A stretch of 40,320 bases of DNA from an uncultured Bartonella sp. (GTDB taxonomy: Bacteria > Pseudomonadota > Alphaproteobacteria > Rhizobiales > Rhizobiaceae): NCBI GenBank assembly GCA_946481695.1, contig CAMLON010000015.1, forward strand, positions 1-40,320. Reading direction: 5' to 3'. Below are positions 1 through 9,015 of the stretch, in pieces. A program made the position numbers and the translations under genes. Position 1 is the first letter of the stretch, and each line of letters opens with the position of its first letter. The notes beneath the pieces were generated by a model. That model saw nothing but the letters and a program-made list of their open reading frames with translations. It did no database searches and was not told the origin of the DNA.

Positions 1-1480
1 TCAAAGCCACAATTGCCGAAAGCAGAATGGCAATTGCCAGCACAAAACCGAATTCACGGAAAAGCCCGCCTGCCTGACCCGGCAAGAAGGAAATCGGCAC
101 AAAGACGGCAACAAGGGTCAGTGTTGTGGCAATCACGGCAAAAAACACTTCTCTCGTGCCGATGACCGCCGCAGCTCTCGGCCCTGCCCCGAGATTGCGG
201 TGACGCACGATATTTTCCAGAACGACAATCGCATCGTCAACCACCAGACCGGTTGCAAGAACAAGCGCAAGGAGGGTTAAAATATTGACCGAAAAACCGG
301 CAAGATAAATGGCGGCAAATGTACCGATCAAAGCGACGGGAATGGAGAGCGCGGGAATGAAAGTGGCGCGCAAATCCCACAAAAACAGAAAAATGATGAC
401 CACAACGCTTAAAACCGCAACAATAAGCGCAACCTCGACTTCGTGAATAGCGCCTTTGATAAAGCTTGCATCATCGCTTGTAATGGTAATCTGCACACCG
501 TCAGGAAGTGTTTTGTTGAGATTGTCAACGGCCGATCTGATCCCTTCGGAAATATCGAGTGTGTTTGATTGTGCCTGCCGCACAATACCAAGCCCGACAC
601 CGGGTTTGCCATTGACACGCACAATCGAGGTTTCCACATCCGGCCCCAGAGTAACATTGGCAATATCGCCGATACGCACACGATTGTTGAGATAGACATT
701 CTCGAATTCTTCCGGCGTGGAGATATTGGCGGTTGCTCTCACCACCAGCGCCTGACTGGAACTTCTGAGCGAACCGGCCGGCGCATCAAGTGCCATATCG
801 GAAAGTGTTTTCGTGACATCGGCAATGGTCAGGCCATAACTTGCAAGTTTTGCCGGATTGATGTCTATTCTGAAAATCTTGTCACGGTCGCCATTGACCT
901 GCACATCTGCAACACCGGAGACTGCCGAAAGTGTGTCGACAATCTGGTCTTCGGTCAAAACCGTCAAATCATCAACACTCATTGTTGTTGACGTTACGGC
1001 AAGGCGCATCACCGCATCGGCATTGGAATCGGCCTTGATGATGCGGGATGAATCGGCATCATCGGGTAAATCATTGGTGACACGCGAAATGGCATCGCGA
1101 ATATCGGCTGCGGCCACATTAAGATCGACACCGTCATTGAATTCGACCGTTACCCGCGAGCGGGCAAAAGAGGAACGCGAGGATATGGTTTTGACACCTG
1201 AAACACGCGCCACCGCATCTTCAAGCTTCTGGGTGATTTCACGGTCGATCGTTTCGGCCGCCGCGCCATCGAAATCGGTTGAAACTGTTACCACCGGACG
1301 GTCGACATCGGGCAATTCGCGCACATCAATGCCCTGAAGTGCGGCAAGCCCCGCCACCATGATGAGCACATTGAGCACAAAAGCCGAAACCGGCCGGCGG
1401 ATGAAAAGCGCAACCAGCCCGCCTTTATCCTTTTCGCGAATCTTGTCGCCTTCACCGGATTTCTGAGAAGCGCCCGCCAT
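1..1480 (-). CDS. RND-family efflux permease (AcrB/MexB-like), C-terminal part outside window
   Basis: Inner-membrane proton-driven pump subunit of a tripartite RND exporter. Reading from the ATG at 1480, about 493 residues are present. After a short polar N-terminus comes a first membrane helix (FIRRPVSAFVLNVLIMV), then a periplasmic porter region, then a run of membrane helices starting near residue 340. The motif GLVVDDAIVVLENI contains the paired aspartates that form the proton relay in TM4 of AcrB-type pumps. The start codon overlaps the stop of the membrane-fusion gene (TAATG), so the two are translationally coupled. The remainder, probably another 500 or so residues, lies beyond base 1. 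Family assignment is firm; the substrate cannot be told from sequence. Confidence 0.93.
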   Translation of the reverse strand, partial: MAGASQKSGEGDKIREKDKGGLVALFIRRPVSAFVLNVLIMVAGLAALQGIDVRELPDVDRPVVTVSTDFDGAAAETIDREITQKLEDAVARVSGVKTISSRSSFARSRVTVEFNDGVDLNVAAADIRDAISRVTNDLPDDADSSRIIKADSNADAVMRLAVTSTTMSVDDLTVLTEDQIVDTLSAVSGVADVQVNGDRDKIFRIDINPAKLASYGLTIADVTKTLSDMALDAPAGSLRSSSQALVVRATANISTPEEFENVYLNNRVRIGDIANVTLGPDVETSIVRVNGKPGVGLGIVRQAQSNTLDISEGIRSAVDNLNKTLPDGVQITITSDDASFIKGAIHEVEVALIVAVLSVVVIIFLFLWDLRATFIPALSIPVALIGTFAAIYLAGFSVNILTLLALVLATGLVVDDAIVVLENIVRHRNLGAGPRAAAVIGTREVFFAVIATTLTLVAVFVPISFLPGQAGGLFREFGFVLAIAILLSAIVAL

Positions 1481-2742
1481 TACCGGTTTGCTCCGTCAGG
1501 GATTTTCTTTTCGTTTCCCCTCACTTCTTGAGGTTCACCGGCGGCTTTCTTGGTTTCATCCGAGGTCGCTTCTGCTGCTTTTTCATGGTGTCCACTATTG
1601 CCGCCGGATTGAGCGGAATGATCATTCTGATCTTTAAGAGAAACGTCTTTTCCGGCCTCTTTTACGCCCTCATCCGGCATAATATCGACAGCACTTTTAT
1701 CTTGCAGATTTTGCACACCCTTGGTGACAACAAGATCTCCTTGATGAAGTGCACCTGTGACCAGCACCGAATCTGCATTGCGCTGGACAATGCCCACACG
1801 CACATGTTCGACAATACCACTTTTCATTGGACCGTTTTTCACCCGCCAGACATAGGCACCCTCGGCATTCCACTGGATTGCAAGCGGGTCTACTGCCGGA
1901 TAAGGGTCACCCGGAAAAGCAAGCGACACAGAAAAAGACATGCCCGATTGAAGCACACCGGAAGCATTATCGACTTCCGCACGAATGCGCAAAGTGCGGC
2001 TTTGCTCGTCGATCATATTGTCAATGGCGCTGATGCGGCCGACAAATTCTTCACCGGGGCGGGCAATAGATGTAGCTTTCACTTTTTGGCCGATTTTAAT
2101 GAGCGGGGCAAAACGTTCCGGCACCCAGACGTCGATCAGAATATGGTCGCGATTATCAATGCGGGCAATTGTTGTATCGGATGTCACGTAATTTCCCGCG
2201 TCAACCGGTAAAATGCCGACAATGCCGCTTACCGGCGCGCGGATTGTGCGCCGATCAGCTGCAAGCTCGGCATCGCGCAGTGCGAGCCTTGCCTTGTCAA
2301 GTGCAAGTTTTGCCGACAATTCCTGCACTTCGGTTGCCGTATTGGAGGCGCGCAACTTGACCGTTCTTGCCATGGCCAATTCCGCATCATCGACTTCCAC
2401 CTTGGCGCGCTCGACAGCGATTTCTTCATTATCGGAATCAAGCTTTGCAACCGGATCGCCGACATTGACGTGCATTCCCGCACTCACATAGAGCTTGTCC
2501 ATCACGCCGCTAGACCAGGGGGTGACGGCAACCGTTGCAAGTGCCCTTCCCGTGCCGATGGCACTTAACCGGTCATTGATCAGCTTTTGGCTTACCGGTT
2601 TTACAACGACCTCGTTTATTTTCGAGGTCGATGTTGAGGTGTGCCCGGCATTTTTTCCGTTCTTTAATCCCTGCCAGACAAACAGGCCGACGATAACGAG
2701 AACAATAATGACGATGATGGTAATTTTCGACGGGCGTTTCAT
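1480..2742 (-). CDS. RND efflux periplasmic adaptor (membrane fusion protein, HlyD-like)
   Basis: Adaptor that bridges the inner-membrane pump and an outer-membrane channel. The 420-residue product has one N-terminal membrane anchor (about residues 7-27), then the usual barrel-sandwich halves flanking a helical hairpin (lipoyl-type segments near VTPWSSGVMDKLYVSAG and IRAPVSGIVGILPVDAG), and a beta-barrel region. Its last 70 residues or so are a polar, charged, low-complexity tail (rich in D, K, H, S, G), which is longer than usual for the family. It lies directly upstream of the permease with a one-base overlap and is transcribed away from the histidine kinase. No TolC-like gene is in view. 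Confidence 0.92.
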   Translation of the reverse strand: MKRPSKITIIVIIVLVIVGLFVWQGLKNGKNAGHTSTSTSKINEVVVKPVSQKLINDRLSAIGTGRALATVAVTPWSSGVMDKLYVSAGMHVNVGDPVAKLDSDNEEIAVERAKVEVDDAELAMARTVKLRASNTATEVQELSAKLALDKARLALRDAELAADRRTIRAPVSGIVGILPVDAGNYVTSDTTIARIDNRDHILIDVWVPERFAPLIKIGQKVKATSIARPGEEFVGRISAIDNMIDEQSRTLRIRAEVDNASGVLQSGMSFSVSLAFPGDPYPAVDPLAIQWNAEGAYVWRVKNGPMKSGIVEHVRVGIVQRNADSVLVTGALHQGDLVVTKGVQNLQDKSAVDIMPDEGVKEAGKDVSLKDQNDHSAQSGGNSGHHEKAAEATSDETKKAAGEPQEVRGNEKKIPDGANR

Positions 2743-2831
2743 CGCGCTGCTTTCATCAAAGGATGAGAAAACCGGACAGATTATTATCCGATACTGTTTT
2801 TTGTCACTCTGTTTTTAAGTTCTTCTACAAA

Positions 2832-2928
2832 TTTTAACGTTCATCAAAGTTTTAACGTTCATCAAAGCCGCATCAAACGGGTTACAAAAGTCTTTAATGA
2901 CGTTTTTACCCAAAAGTCTTTAATGACG
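2832..2928. repeat. Two pairs of short direct repeats in the divergent promoter region
   Basis: An 18-bp unit beginning TTTTAACGTTCATC occurs twice head to tail at 2832-2849 and 2850-2867. A second 18-bp unit, CAAAAGTCTTTAATGACG, occurs at 2885-2902 and 2911-2928, with 26 bp between starts. They sit in the 417-bp space between the efflux operon (minus) and the histidine kinase (plus). They could be operator sites or simple local duplications; the sequence does not decide. Confidence 0.6.
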
Positions 2929-3159
2929 ATTTTTCATTGTATTTCATGCAAATTTGCGTTTTTTCGTCCAGTTAAATTTCGGTAATAATTCCAACCGGAA
3001 AATAACCAATTGGATAAGCGCAAAAAACAATTTGTTCTTAATCAATGATTTTTATAGACTGGATTTAAAATGCGGGTTTTATAAGGCAGCACTGACTCGT
3101 TATCGGTCAAAAACTGACGCGACATTTCGCTAAAAATGCCGCTCGTCTGAAGAGGTTGA

Positions 3160-4668
3160 ATGGCTAACGAAGAAATAACCGGCGAACCGGCGCCTATAAC
3201 AACGGGTATGTCGCTTGATCGCGAACATGAGAAAATACCCTTCTATCGGCGTATGCGTGTCCGGCTGTTATTGCTCATTACGCTTTCGGTTTTCATCACG
3301 GAAATTATGGTTTTCATGCCCTCTATTGCCAGCATGCAGGAAAGCTGGCTTGAAGACCACCACCAGTCGGCAAAAGCCATCAGCATGATTTTGGCTTCAA
3401 GCCCCGAAATCACCCTAAGCCCGAATTTGCAAAAAAATGTTCTGACCGCCACTGATGCCTTGGCTATAAGCATTATCAGAAATGACGAGAGAATGAACCT
3501 TGCCACTTCGCCGGACTTGAAAAAGGTCAATGAAACCATTGATCTTCCCGATTATAGCGAAACCAAAGCTTTGCTTGATTCTCTCACAACGCTCTATTTC
3601 GGAGGCAGCAATATTTTGCTTCTCCGCGGTCCTATCGAAGGAACAGACATCACGCTTGAAGTCACCGTTGCCGACAGGAAATTGCGGCAGGCGATGATCG
3701 ATTTTTCGTGGCATTTTGTTGTAATCTCTCTCACCATCGCAATTGTCGCAGCAACGACGATTTACTTGATTGTCCATGAACTGCTGGTGCGCCCATTGCA
3801 GAATATCTACACCAATATGCTCGATTTTGTGATAGAACCGCATAATCCCAGCAAAATTCTGGTGCCCGAACCCCGCAGGGATGAACTCGGTATGACGCAA
3901 AAACGTATTTCGGTTATCGAAAGCGAATTGCAAAAAAGTTATGCCCATCAGAAACACCTTGCCAATCTCGGGCTCGCGGTTTCCAAAATCAATCATGATA
4001 TGAGGAATATTCTCGCTTCCGCGCAATTGATGTCGGATCACCTTGCCGACGCAAAAGACCCGATGGTGAAGAAAATTGCTCCGAAACTTATCCGCGCTAT
4101 CGACCGCGCGGTCATTTATAGCCAGACCGTTATCACTTACGGGCGCACGCAGGAAGAAGCGCCAAAGCGTAAAAAACTTCTCCTTCATGACCTTGTGGCC
4201 GATCTCCTTGAATCGCTCACCCTTCCCGGTTCCGATCAGGTGGAATTTGTTAATGAAGTACCGGTTGATATGACAATCGACGCGGATGAAGAACAGCTCC
4301 ACCGCGTTATCACCAATTTATGCCGCAATGCTGTTCAGGCAATGCTGGAACGGGAAGACAGTGCGAAACTTCAAAACAAGCTCACCATCAGCGGACACCG
4401 TATTGACAATGTAGCAGTTATCGATGTTGTAGATACCGGCCCCGGTCTGCCGGCAAAGGCCAAGGAACACCTGTTTTCACCATTTCAGGGTTCAACCAGC
4501 CGCAACGGTTCGGGCTTGGGATTGACCATATGTGAAGAGCTCGTCAACGCCCATGGCGGCAAAATTACATTGATTGACGAAGAGCGCGGCGGCGCGCATT
4601 TTGAAATCCGCATTCCCGATCTTCCCTCGCATGGCGAAGATCGACAAAAGAATGAAATAACCGCCTGA
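3160..4668 (+). CDS. Membrane-bound sensor histidine kinase (orphan)
   Basis: A two-component sensor of 502 residues. The first membrane helix is at about 34-55 and the second at about 184-206, bounding a periplasmic sensor domain of roughly 130 residues. A HAMP-like linker follows. The dimerisation domain carries the phospho-acceptor His279 in KINHDMRNIL. The ATPase domain has the N box (NLCRNAVQAM, 386-395), the G1 box DTGPGLP (425-431) and the G2 box GSGLGLTI (450-457). All catalytic motifs are intact. No response regulator gene lies beside it, so its partner is elsewhere. It is divergent from the efflux operon, but a regulatory link is only a guess. Confidence 0.93.
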   Translation: MANEEITGEPAPITTGMSLDREHEKIPFYRRMRVRLLLLITLSVFITEIMVFMPSIASMQESWLEDHHQSAKAISMILASSPEITLSPNLQKNVLTATDALAISIIRNDERMNLATSPDLKKVNETIDLPDYSETKALLDSLTTLYFGGSNILLLRGPIEGTDITLEVTVADRKLRQAMIDFSWHFVVISLTIAIVAATTIYLIVHELLVRPLQNIYTNMLDFVIEPHNPSKILVPEPRRDELGMTQKRISVIESELQKSYAHQKHLANLGLAVSKINHDMRNILASAQLMSDHLADAKDPMVKKIAPKLIRAIDRAVIYSQTVITYGRTQEEAPKRKKLLLHDLVADLLESLTLPGSDQVEFVNEVPVDMTIDADEEQLHRVITNLCRNAVQAMLEREDSAKLQNKLTISGHRIDNVAVIDVVDTGPGLPAKAKEHLFSPFQGSTSRNGSGLGLTICEELVNAHGGKITLIDEERGGAHFEIRIPDLPSHGEDRQKNEITA

Positions 4669-5340
4669 TCAAGCTGTCGGATAAGAGTGACGCTTAACGC
4701 ACGAGTTCTTTCAATTATTCACGCGTATTCACGAGACGTTTTCCTGAAAAGGTTATTTACCAAAACGAATTCCAATTAACGAACATCAATTGATGCCATA
4801 AAGCCAAACAAGCTGGCAAAATTGCGCGTGTAAAAAATTTTCAGCTGACCTTTTATGCTGCCTTTCAACAGGCATCTCGGCAGGCTGTTTCAACCGATAT
4901 CTTCCGTAGACATTCAGGCAATGCATCCCCACCGTTTTGAGCGGAGTTTCCGCCTTTCAAGCTTTTCCGAGCGTCTTTTTTGAAAATGCACGGTTTTCGA
5001 GTAAATACCGGTTTTTTTAAAAAAAATTCGGCTTTATAAAATTTTCTAAAAATGCGGTTTTGTTATTAAAGCAGTTTTTTTTAAAACCTCTTGCTTCTCC
5101 TCAACCGTTGTTTTTTTAGCTCCCTTCATTTTGAACATAAAAATTTCCGACAGAGATTTTCCGGTTTCAAAGCGCTTAGCCGCAAAATTCGCGTCACAAA
5201 TGAACAAAAAAATAAAATCTTCTCTTGCATTTCTTTCGCGAACCAATTAGGAAACCGCTAGTCAGTTGATTGAAGATATTCATTTCCGGATGTCGTTGAT
5301 GGAACTGGCTGGAAACATCATTTTGGTGGTTTTCAAAAGT
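4669..5340. other. Gene-free stretch before tRNA-Arg
   Basis: 672 bp with several T- and A-rich runs. No reading frame here looks like a protein; the short minus-strand frame at 5046-5246 has no family features and atypical composition. Confidence 0.5.
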
Positions 5341-5417
5341 GCACCCGTAGCTCAGCTGGATAGAGCACCAGACTACGAATCTGGGGGTCAGGAGTTCGAA
5401 TCTCTTCGGGTGCGCCA
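5341..5417 (+). tRNA. tRNA-Arg (anticodon ACG), CCA encoded
   Basis: A 77-nt cloverleaf. The acceptor stem GCACCCG pairs with CGGGTGC (5407-5413), followed by discriminator G and an encoded CCA at 5415-5417. The anticodon arm is CCAGA-CTACGAA-TCTGG, giving anticodon ACG (reads CGU). The T arm contains GTTCGAATC. Downstream, from 5418 to about 13.4 kb, the gene content is of accessory type, so this tRNA may be the boundary of an integrated element; no second copy of its 3' end was seen in the window. Confidence 0.97.
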
Positions 5418-5699
5418 TTTAAATTTTGGCATTTCACTATAGCTTCCAAACACCAAACTTTTCCATTTTTTAAAAATAAACACCAATCCGTACTATTTTT
5501 TAAAAATATGCGAGGGGAATTGCTTTTGATTGATAATGCTTTCAATCAATCATGATTTGAAACTATCCTCCATATTTCCTTCGAAAGGCTGGCCATCTGA
5601 AATTCTGTGGTCTTTCTGTTTTAAGGTAGAAAAACAGCATTTTGTTTATTGTATTTAAAACCGAACGAGACTGATCAATCGCACTCATCATGAGTGCCT

Positions 5700-6195
5700 T
5701 TAAGTGGATGTTCCCCCTTCCTTTTTATGACGGCTCATGGTCGAAATGGAAGAACCGACTGACATCGCGCTATGACTTTCGCTTTGCGCGATCTTGAGTG
5801 CTTCCGTGCAGTCCATCGACGTAAATTTCGAGCCTTTGTCGGTGTTGAATATGTCGGGTTTACCATAACGTAAGAGCCTCTTCGACTGCATCTATTGAGA
5901 AAGCATTTTCCATTGTGATTGATAGTCTTGATGATAAAACCCTTCGGCTAAACCAGTCCACAAAACCACGCGGATAAACAAAACCACGCGCCATCGGAAT
6001 ATAGCTCATGTCTATCGCCCAGACCCGATTAGCGCGTGTTACTGCCAGATGCCACAGCAGCTAGGGATAAACTTGGTGACCGGTTGCCGGCTTCAAGGTA
6101 ATAGCCCGCCGGTATATTGTTTCTATACTCTTTTTCTTCATAAGCTTGGCAACATGCAGTCACGTGACTTCATCGCGCTAAAGTGTCACCACCAT
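5700..6195 (-). pseudogene. IS3-family transposase (orfB) remnant
   Basis: Read on the minus strand, consecutive pieces match the integrase core of IS3-type transposases: IYRRAITLKPATGHQVYP, then after a stop ANRVWAIDMSYIPMARGFVY and FVDWFSRRVLS, then after a frameshift near 5875 RYGKPDIFNTDKGSKFTS. The two catalytic aspartates (AID and NTD) are recognisable, but the frame is broken by an in-frame stop (about 6061) and the frameshift. The expected C-terminal part with the catalytic glutamate is replaced by unrelated sequence. No terminal inverted repeats were identified, so only a decayed internal fragment is left. Confidence 0.85.
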
Positions 6196-6285
6196 GAATG
6201 TATCTCGTCTTTAAAGGGTTAAGTCTTTGCCCAAGTACAACTTTATTTTGACAACGCCTCTAAAGGCCATGAAAATAAGTCAGAA

Positions 6286-6450
6286 TCATGGGTGATATGT
6301 CACATGACACCCTAGTCGTTCACAAAGCTTTTCGCTTTTTTTTACCATAGCCGGTTTTTCTTGAGACGACGTCGCAGTGGTTTGTTGACAAGCGGTGAGG
6401 AAGAGACCCGAAACGATGAAAACAAATATAGTTATTGCACGTTTTTTCAT
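6286..6450 (-). CDS. Small putative lipoprotein, 54 aa
   Basis: Starts MKKRAITIFVFIVSGLFLTAC: a positively charged start, a hydrophobic stretch and the lipobox LTAC (cysteine 21). The mature part is only 34 residues and ends in a segment with two more cysteines (CERLGC). No family is recognised. The lipobox, start context and position beside two other lipoprotein genes on the same strand support expression. Its size resembles entry-exclusion or lysis-type lipoproteins, but nothing in the sequence fixes a role. Confidence 0.6.
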   Translation of the reverse strand: MKKRAITIFVFIVSGLFLTACQQTTATSSQEKPAMVKKSEKLCERLGCHVTYHP

Positions 6451-6523
6451 TTTAACAACAGCCCTAATAAAGACAATTTTTCTACATGCTGAATAAATTA
6501 AAAACCAACCAATAACAACTGTT

Positions 6524-6856
6524 TTACTTTAGCGCGTCTTTAAAACCAAAAGCGCAATTAGCTCCTCTCGAATAAGTATCCAGCCTTGTAATTTTGCCGT
6601 GCTCGTCATAAAACGCGCGGGCTTCACAATAAGCTAACTCATATCCTGTAGGTGTACTTTTTTGAAAAGATCGTTCCCAGTATACATATTTTTCTCCCTT
6701 TTTATTTTGTGCAACATGGAATGGACCTAACCGTTTGATGATATTTTCGATAGGTTGCCCACGCCATTTATCTTGAATTTCCTGACTAAAGTTGAGAGAA
6801 AGCCAACAGCCACTCAGCATAAGGACGACACATAAAAGAGATAAAAATTTTCTCAT
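6524..6856 (-). CDS. Putative lipoprotein, 110 aa, unknown function
   Basis: Signal peptide with lipobox LSGC (Cys17). The mature part has a W/Y/F-rich middle (KKGEKYVYWERSFQKS) followed by ARAFYDEHGKITRLDTYSRG, which looks like a compact beta-rich domain; the order RGQPIENIIKRLGP followed by a short YxYW strand resembles small SmpA/BamE-like lipoproteins (G-x-P...LG start, then strands). That similarity is by eye only. It is one of three consecutive small lipoproteins on this strand in an AT-rich accessory area. Confidence 0.7.
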   Translation of the reverse strand: MRKFLSLLCVVLMLSGCWLSLNFSQEIQDKWRGQPIENIIKRLGPFHVAQNKKGEKYVYWERSFQKSTPTGYELAYCEARAFYDEHGKITRLDTYSRGANCAFGFKDALK

Positions 6857-7106
6857 TGAATCTTCACCTTGGATTATTTTTTGATAATATCATTTTCATG
6901 CATGAACGACACTTGTAAGAACTTTCGCTTTTTATCTCATTGCCCTTATCGGCATCAGTAATGCGCAAAGCCTCACTTTTAAGGCTCGAACAAACGCATT
7001 GCGCACTCGACAAATACCATAACCGTGGACAGAATATTGAATTCTAATTGTTATTTCTTTTCAATTGGCGTCATAAGCCTCAAAATAGTAATTAACGCTC
7101 AATGCC

Positions 7107-7165
7107 AAACAACCGCCAACCTTTATCCCTAACTGAATGGTCAGCGGTTGTTTTGTTTTTCATTT
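7107..7165 (+). terminator. Candidate intrinsic terminator hairpin (plus strand)
   Basis: AAACAACCGC (7107-7116) pairs with GCGGTTGTTT (7144-7153), with a 27-nt loop and the T-rich run TGTTTTTC after it. The loop is long for a terminator and no plus-strand gene ends just before it. The surrounding interval 6857-7213 holds no convincing gene. Confidence 0.35.
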
Positions 7166-7213
7166 CAATTTCCTCAAAAAATATACGAATTGTAAAATAC
7201 AATTTATACTTTT

Positions 7214-7564
7214 TTAATAAGCGCCTCTCGCCTCACAAATGGGAACTTTTGGATTATGAAAGTTTCTACAAGACTTTATCGCTCTGGTTCCATCCTTAGG
7301 CAAATATCCTTGATCTTCCATACAAAACAATTTTTGAAAGACGATATTCTCTCTAACATGTATGTCAAGTTTTGGATCATCTCGATAACGTTCGTCACAT
7401 TTGTCATATGCTTCAGATATTTCTTTTGGTGTTGCGCCTGGCTTTTGATACCATTGACTAGCAGAAGGTGGGCCGTGATCTACATAACCATCCTCAAACA
7501 CACCACAACCACTAAAAACACTTAATGAAGACAAGCATAGTAATGTAATAATTTTATTCTTCAT
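7214..7564 (-). CDS. Putative lipoprotein, 116 aa, unknown function
   Basis: The ATG at 7564 is preferred over a GTG four codons upstream because it gives a clean signal peptide, MKNKIITLLCLSSLSVFSGC, with lipobox FSGC, and a GGAA stretch lies about 7 bases before it. The mature part is rich in cysteine and charged residues (YDKCDERYRD, KLFCMEDQGY, IKSCRNF, PICEARGAY): four cysteines beyond the lipidated one suggest disulfides. No family recognised. It follows the hemagglutinin-like fragment on the same strand. Confidence 0.72.
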   Translation of the reverse strand: MKNKIITLLCLSSLSVFSGCGVFEDGYVDHGPPSASQWYQKPGATPKEISEAYDKCDERYRDDPKLDIHVRENIVFQKLFCMEDQGYLPKDGTRAIKSCRNFHNPKVPICEARGAY

Positions 7565-7585
7565 ATTTGTTTCCACATTTTAAAA

Positions 7586-8020
7586 CTAGCGTCCTTGAGC
7601 TTTGATAATTTTAGATTTTGCAGGACCATAAGTACCCTCACAACCAGACTTCCCAAGACCATAACAACTATGAACAGAGAAGCCTTTGCCATCAAGACCA
7701 AATATACCGCCAATTGCTTTTAATTGGTTATAACCTTCGGGTGCGTTATACATTGTTGCAGGATTGTCACCAATGACCCCTCCGACAAAATCATACTTAT
7801 GACGTTGCAGCTCAACACTATATTTGTTTCCATTACTTAATTTATTTAATAGATCTGCTGTTTTTTGTGCATTGGCAGCAGGTCCATAATAATGAACATC
7901 AGTATTGGATAAGACTCCTGTCTCTCCACGTTTATCAAGTGCTGCTTTTTCCATAGCATCCTTGAGGTGCTCTTCCACCTTTTCCTGCACTTTATCTATA
8001 ATGAACGGTCTGATCGTCAC
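7586..8020 (-). pseudogene. C-terminal fragment of a filamentous-hemagglutinin-like protein
   Basis: From a GTG at 8020, 144 residues are open. A stretch with VHYYGPAANAQ, the string VGGVIGDNPAT and a later HSCYGLGKSGCEGTYGP is like the C-terminal region of FhaB-type two-partner exoproteins, where an IGxNPAT pattern precedes a HxCYG segment. No start of normal quality is present; the same frame runs on upstream (PSERIAAFKVGNGFREN) to a stop near 8070, so the gene looks cut off at its 5' side. The thousands of residues and the TpsB transporter expected for such an adhesin are absent. It could be an inactive relic or an orphan toxin tail. The family call is from memory of the pattern, so moderate confidence. 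Confidence 0.45.
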
Positions 8021-8583
8021 ATTCTCTCTAAAACCGTTACCGACTTTGAAGGCGGCAATGCGCTCACTCGGCTAACTGCCATTTCCACATCAGCCGCGAA
8101 GGTTGCATTGATATTTTCTCTATTTTCAAGCTTGCAATGTTTTTGAGACCAAGTCTGACTATTGGTGTTAATTCAAGAAAACTCCCACTTCTTTGCGATT
8201 AACCAAGCACACTGGCATGCATTTTCCATGAATGAGAGAAGATCTCGTTCATCAGCTATCGAGACCCGAAAAATGGATAAAGGTTGCGGAACAAACATCA
8301 ACAAAAGATAAACAAATGATTGTGGAGAAATATGATCGTCTTGATACCGAGCCGCGACGTTTTTTGCGACTTCATAAATTTCATAGAAAGAATGAAAGAC
8401 AAGCTTTTATAGACCTTTTGCTCAAGCACTGGTCATTTCTTTCCTAAAATAGACCTCGATGCTATCCCTATCCGGACAAGCACTTAAAGTGCTTGAAGAA
8501 GAAATGACCTGCACCTCATCTCTAAGCCGTGAATAACTTGCGCCTTCTTTCAATCAATTGTTCAATATTGAACGTAATGCGCC
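8021..8583. other. Accessory stretch without a clear gene
   Basis: Upstream relic of the hemagglutinin-like fragment (8021-8075), then a plus-strand open frame 8232-8447 (71 codons, charged, no known features) that I do not accept as a gene. A near-palindrome AAGCACTTAAAGTGCTT lies in the 8480-8510 region. Confidence 0.4.
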
Positions 8584-9015
8584 TCACTGCCGCATAGAAA
8601 TGGCAAGTCTGTTCATTCCATTCATGAGCGATATTGCAAATGTAAGGTCTGATATTTCTTTGTCATTAAAGACCTTTCTTAATGCCTCGTATGACTCGTC
8701 ATCGGCGTGGCTTGTCGATATGAGTGTTAACTGCTCGGCCCAGTTCAGTGCTGCTCGTTCTTTTTCGGAATATTGGTCACTCACACGCCATCCCGCCACT
8801 TCCGCTATGCGGCGTTGAGTTTCACCCGCTTTTAGCAAGGAATTTGTATGGAGATTGAGGCAATATGCGCATCCATTGATTTGAGAAACTCTGAGATAGA
8901 CCAATTCAATCAATTTTTGTCCGACTGCGCTTTTCTCGAGGGCGACTTTCACTGCTCTAAAACCACTCATGAGCTCTGGCGATAGTTCAAAGTATTTCAA
9001 TCTAAGATTTTTCAT
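8584..9015 (-). CDS. AhpD-like carboxymuconolactone decarboxylase-family protein
   Basis: 143 residues, all-helical AhpD-like fold. The redox motif is present as CAYCLNLH: Cys49, Cys52 and His56, the CxxCxxxH signature of peroxidase-active members. Such proteins reduce alkyl hydroperoxides or related compounds using a dithiol relay. The first four bases overlap the end of the DoxX-like gene (ATGA), so the two are translationally coupled. A MocR-type regulator is encoded divergently, a common arrangement for AhpD/DoxX pairs, which suggests it controls them. Confidence 0.9.
   Translation of the reverse strand: MKNLRLKYFELSPELMSGFRAVKVALEKSAVGQKLIELVYLRVSQINGCAYCLNLHTNSLLKAGETQRRIAEVAGWRVSDQYSEKERAALNWAEQLTLISTSHADDESYEALRKVFNDKEISDLTFAISLMNGMNRLAISMRQ

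Noticed and set aside
3415..4302. 295-codon minus-strand frame
   Set aside because: Antisense to the histidine kinase, whose conserved motifs cover the whole region.
5194..5545. Minus-strand frames giving proteins such as MAHPKRFELLTPRFVVW and GAPEEIRTPDPQIRS
   Set aside because: They run antisense through tRNA-Arg; this is a well-known false protein produced by tRNA sequences.
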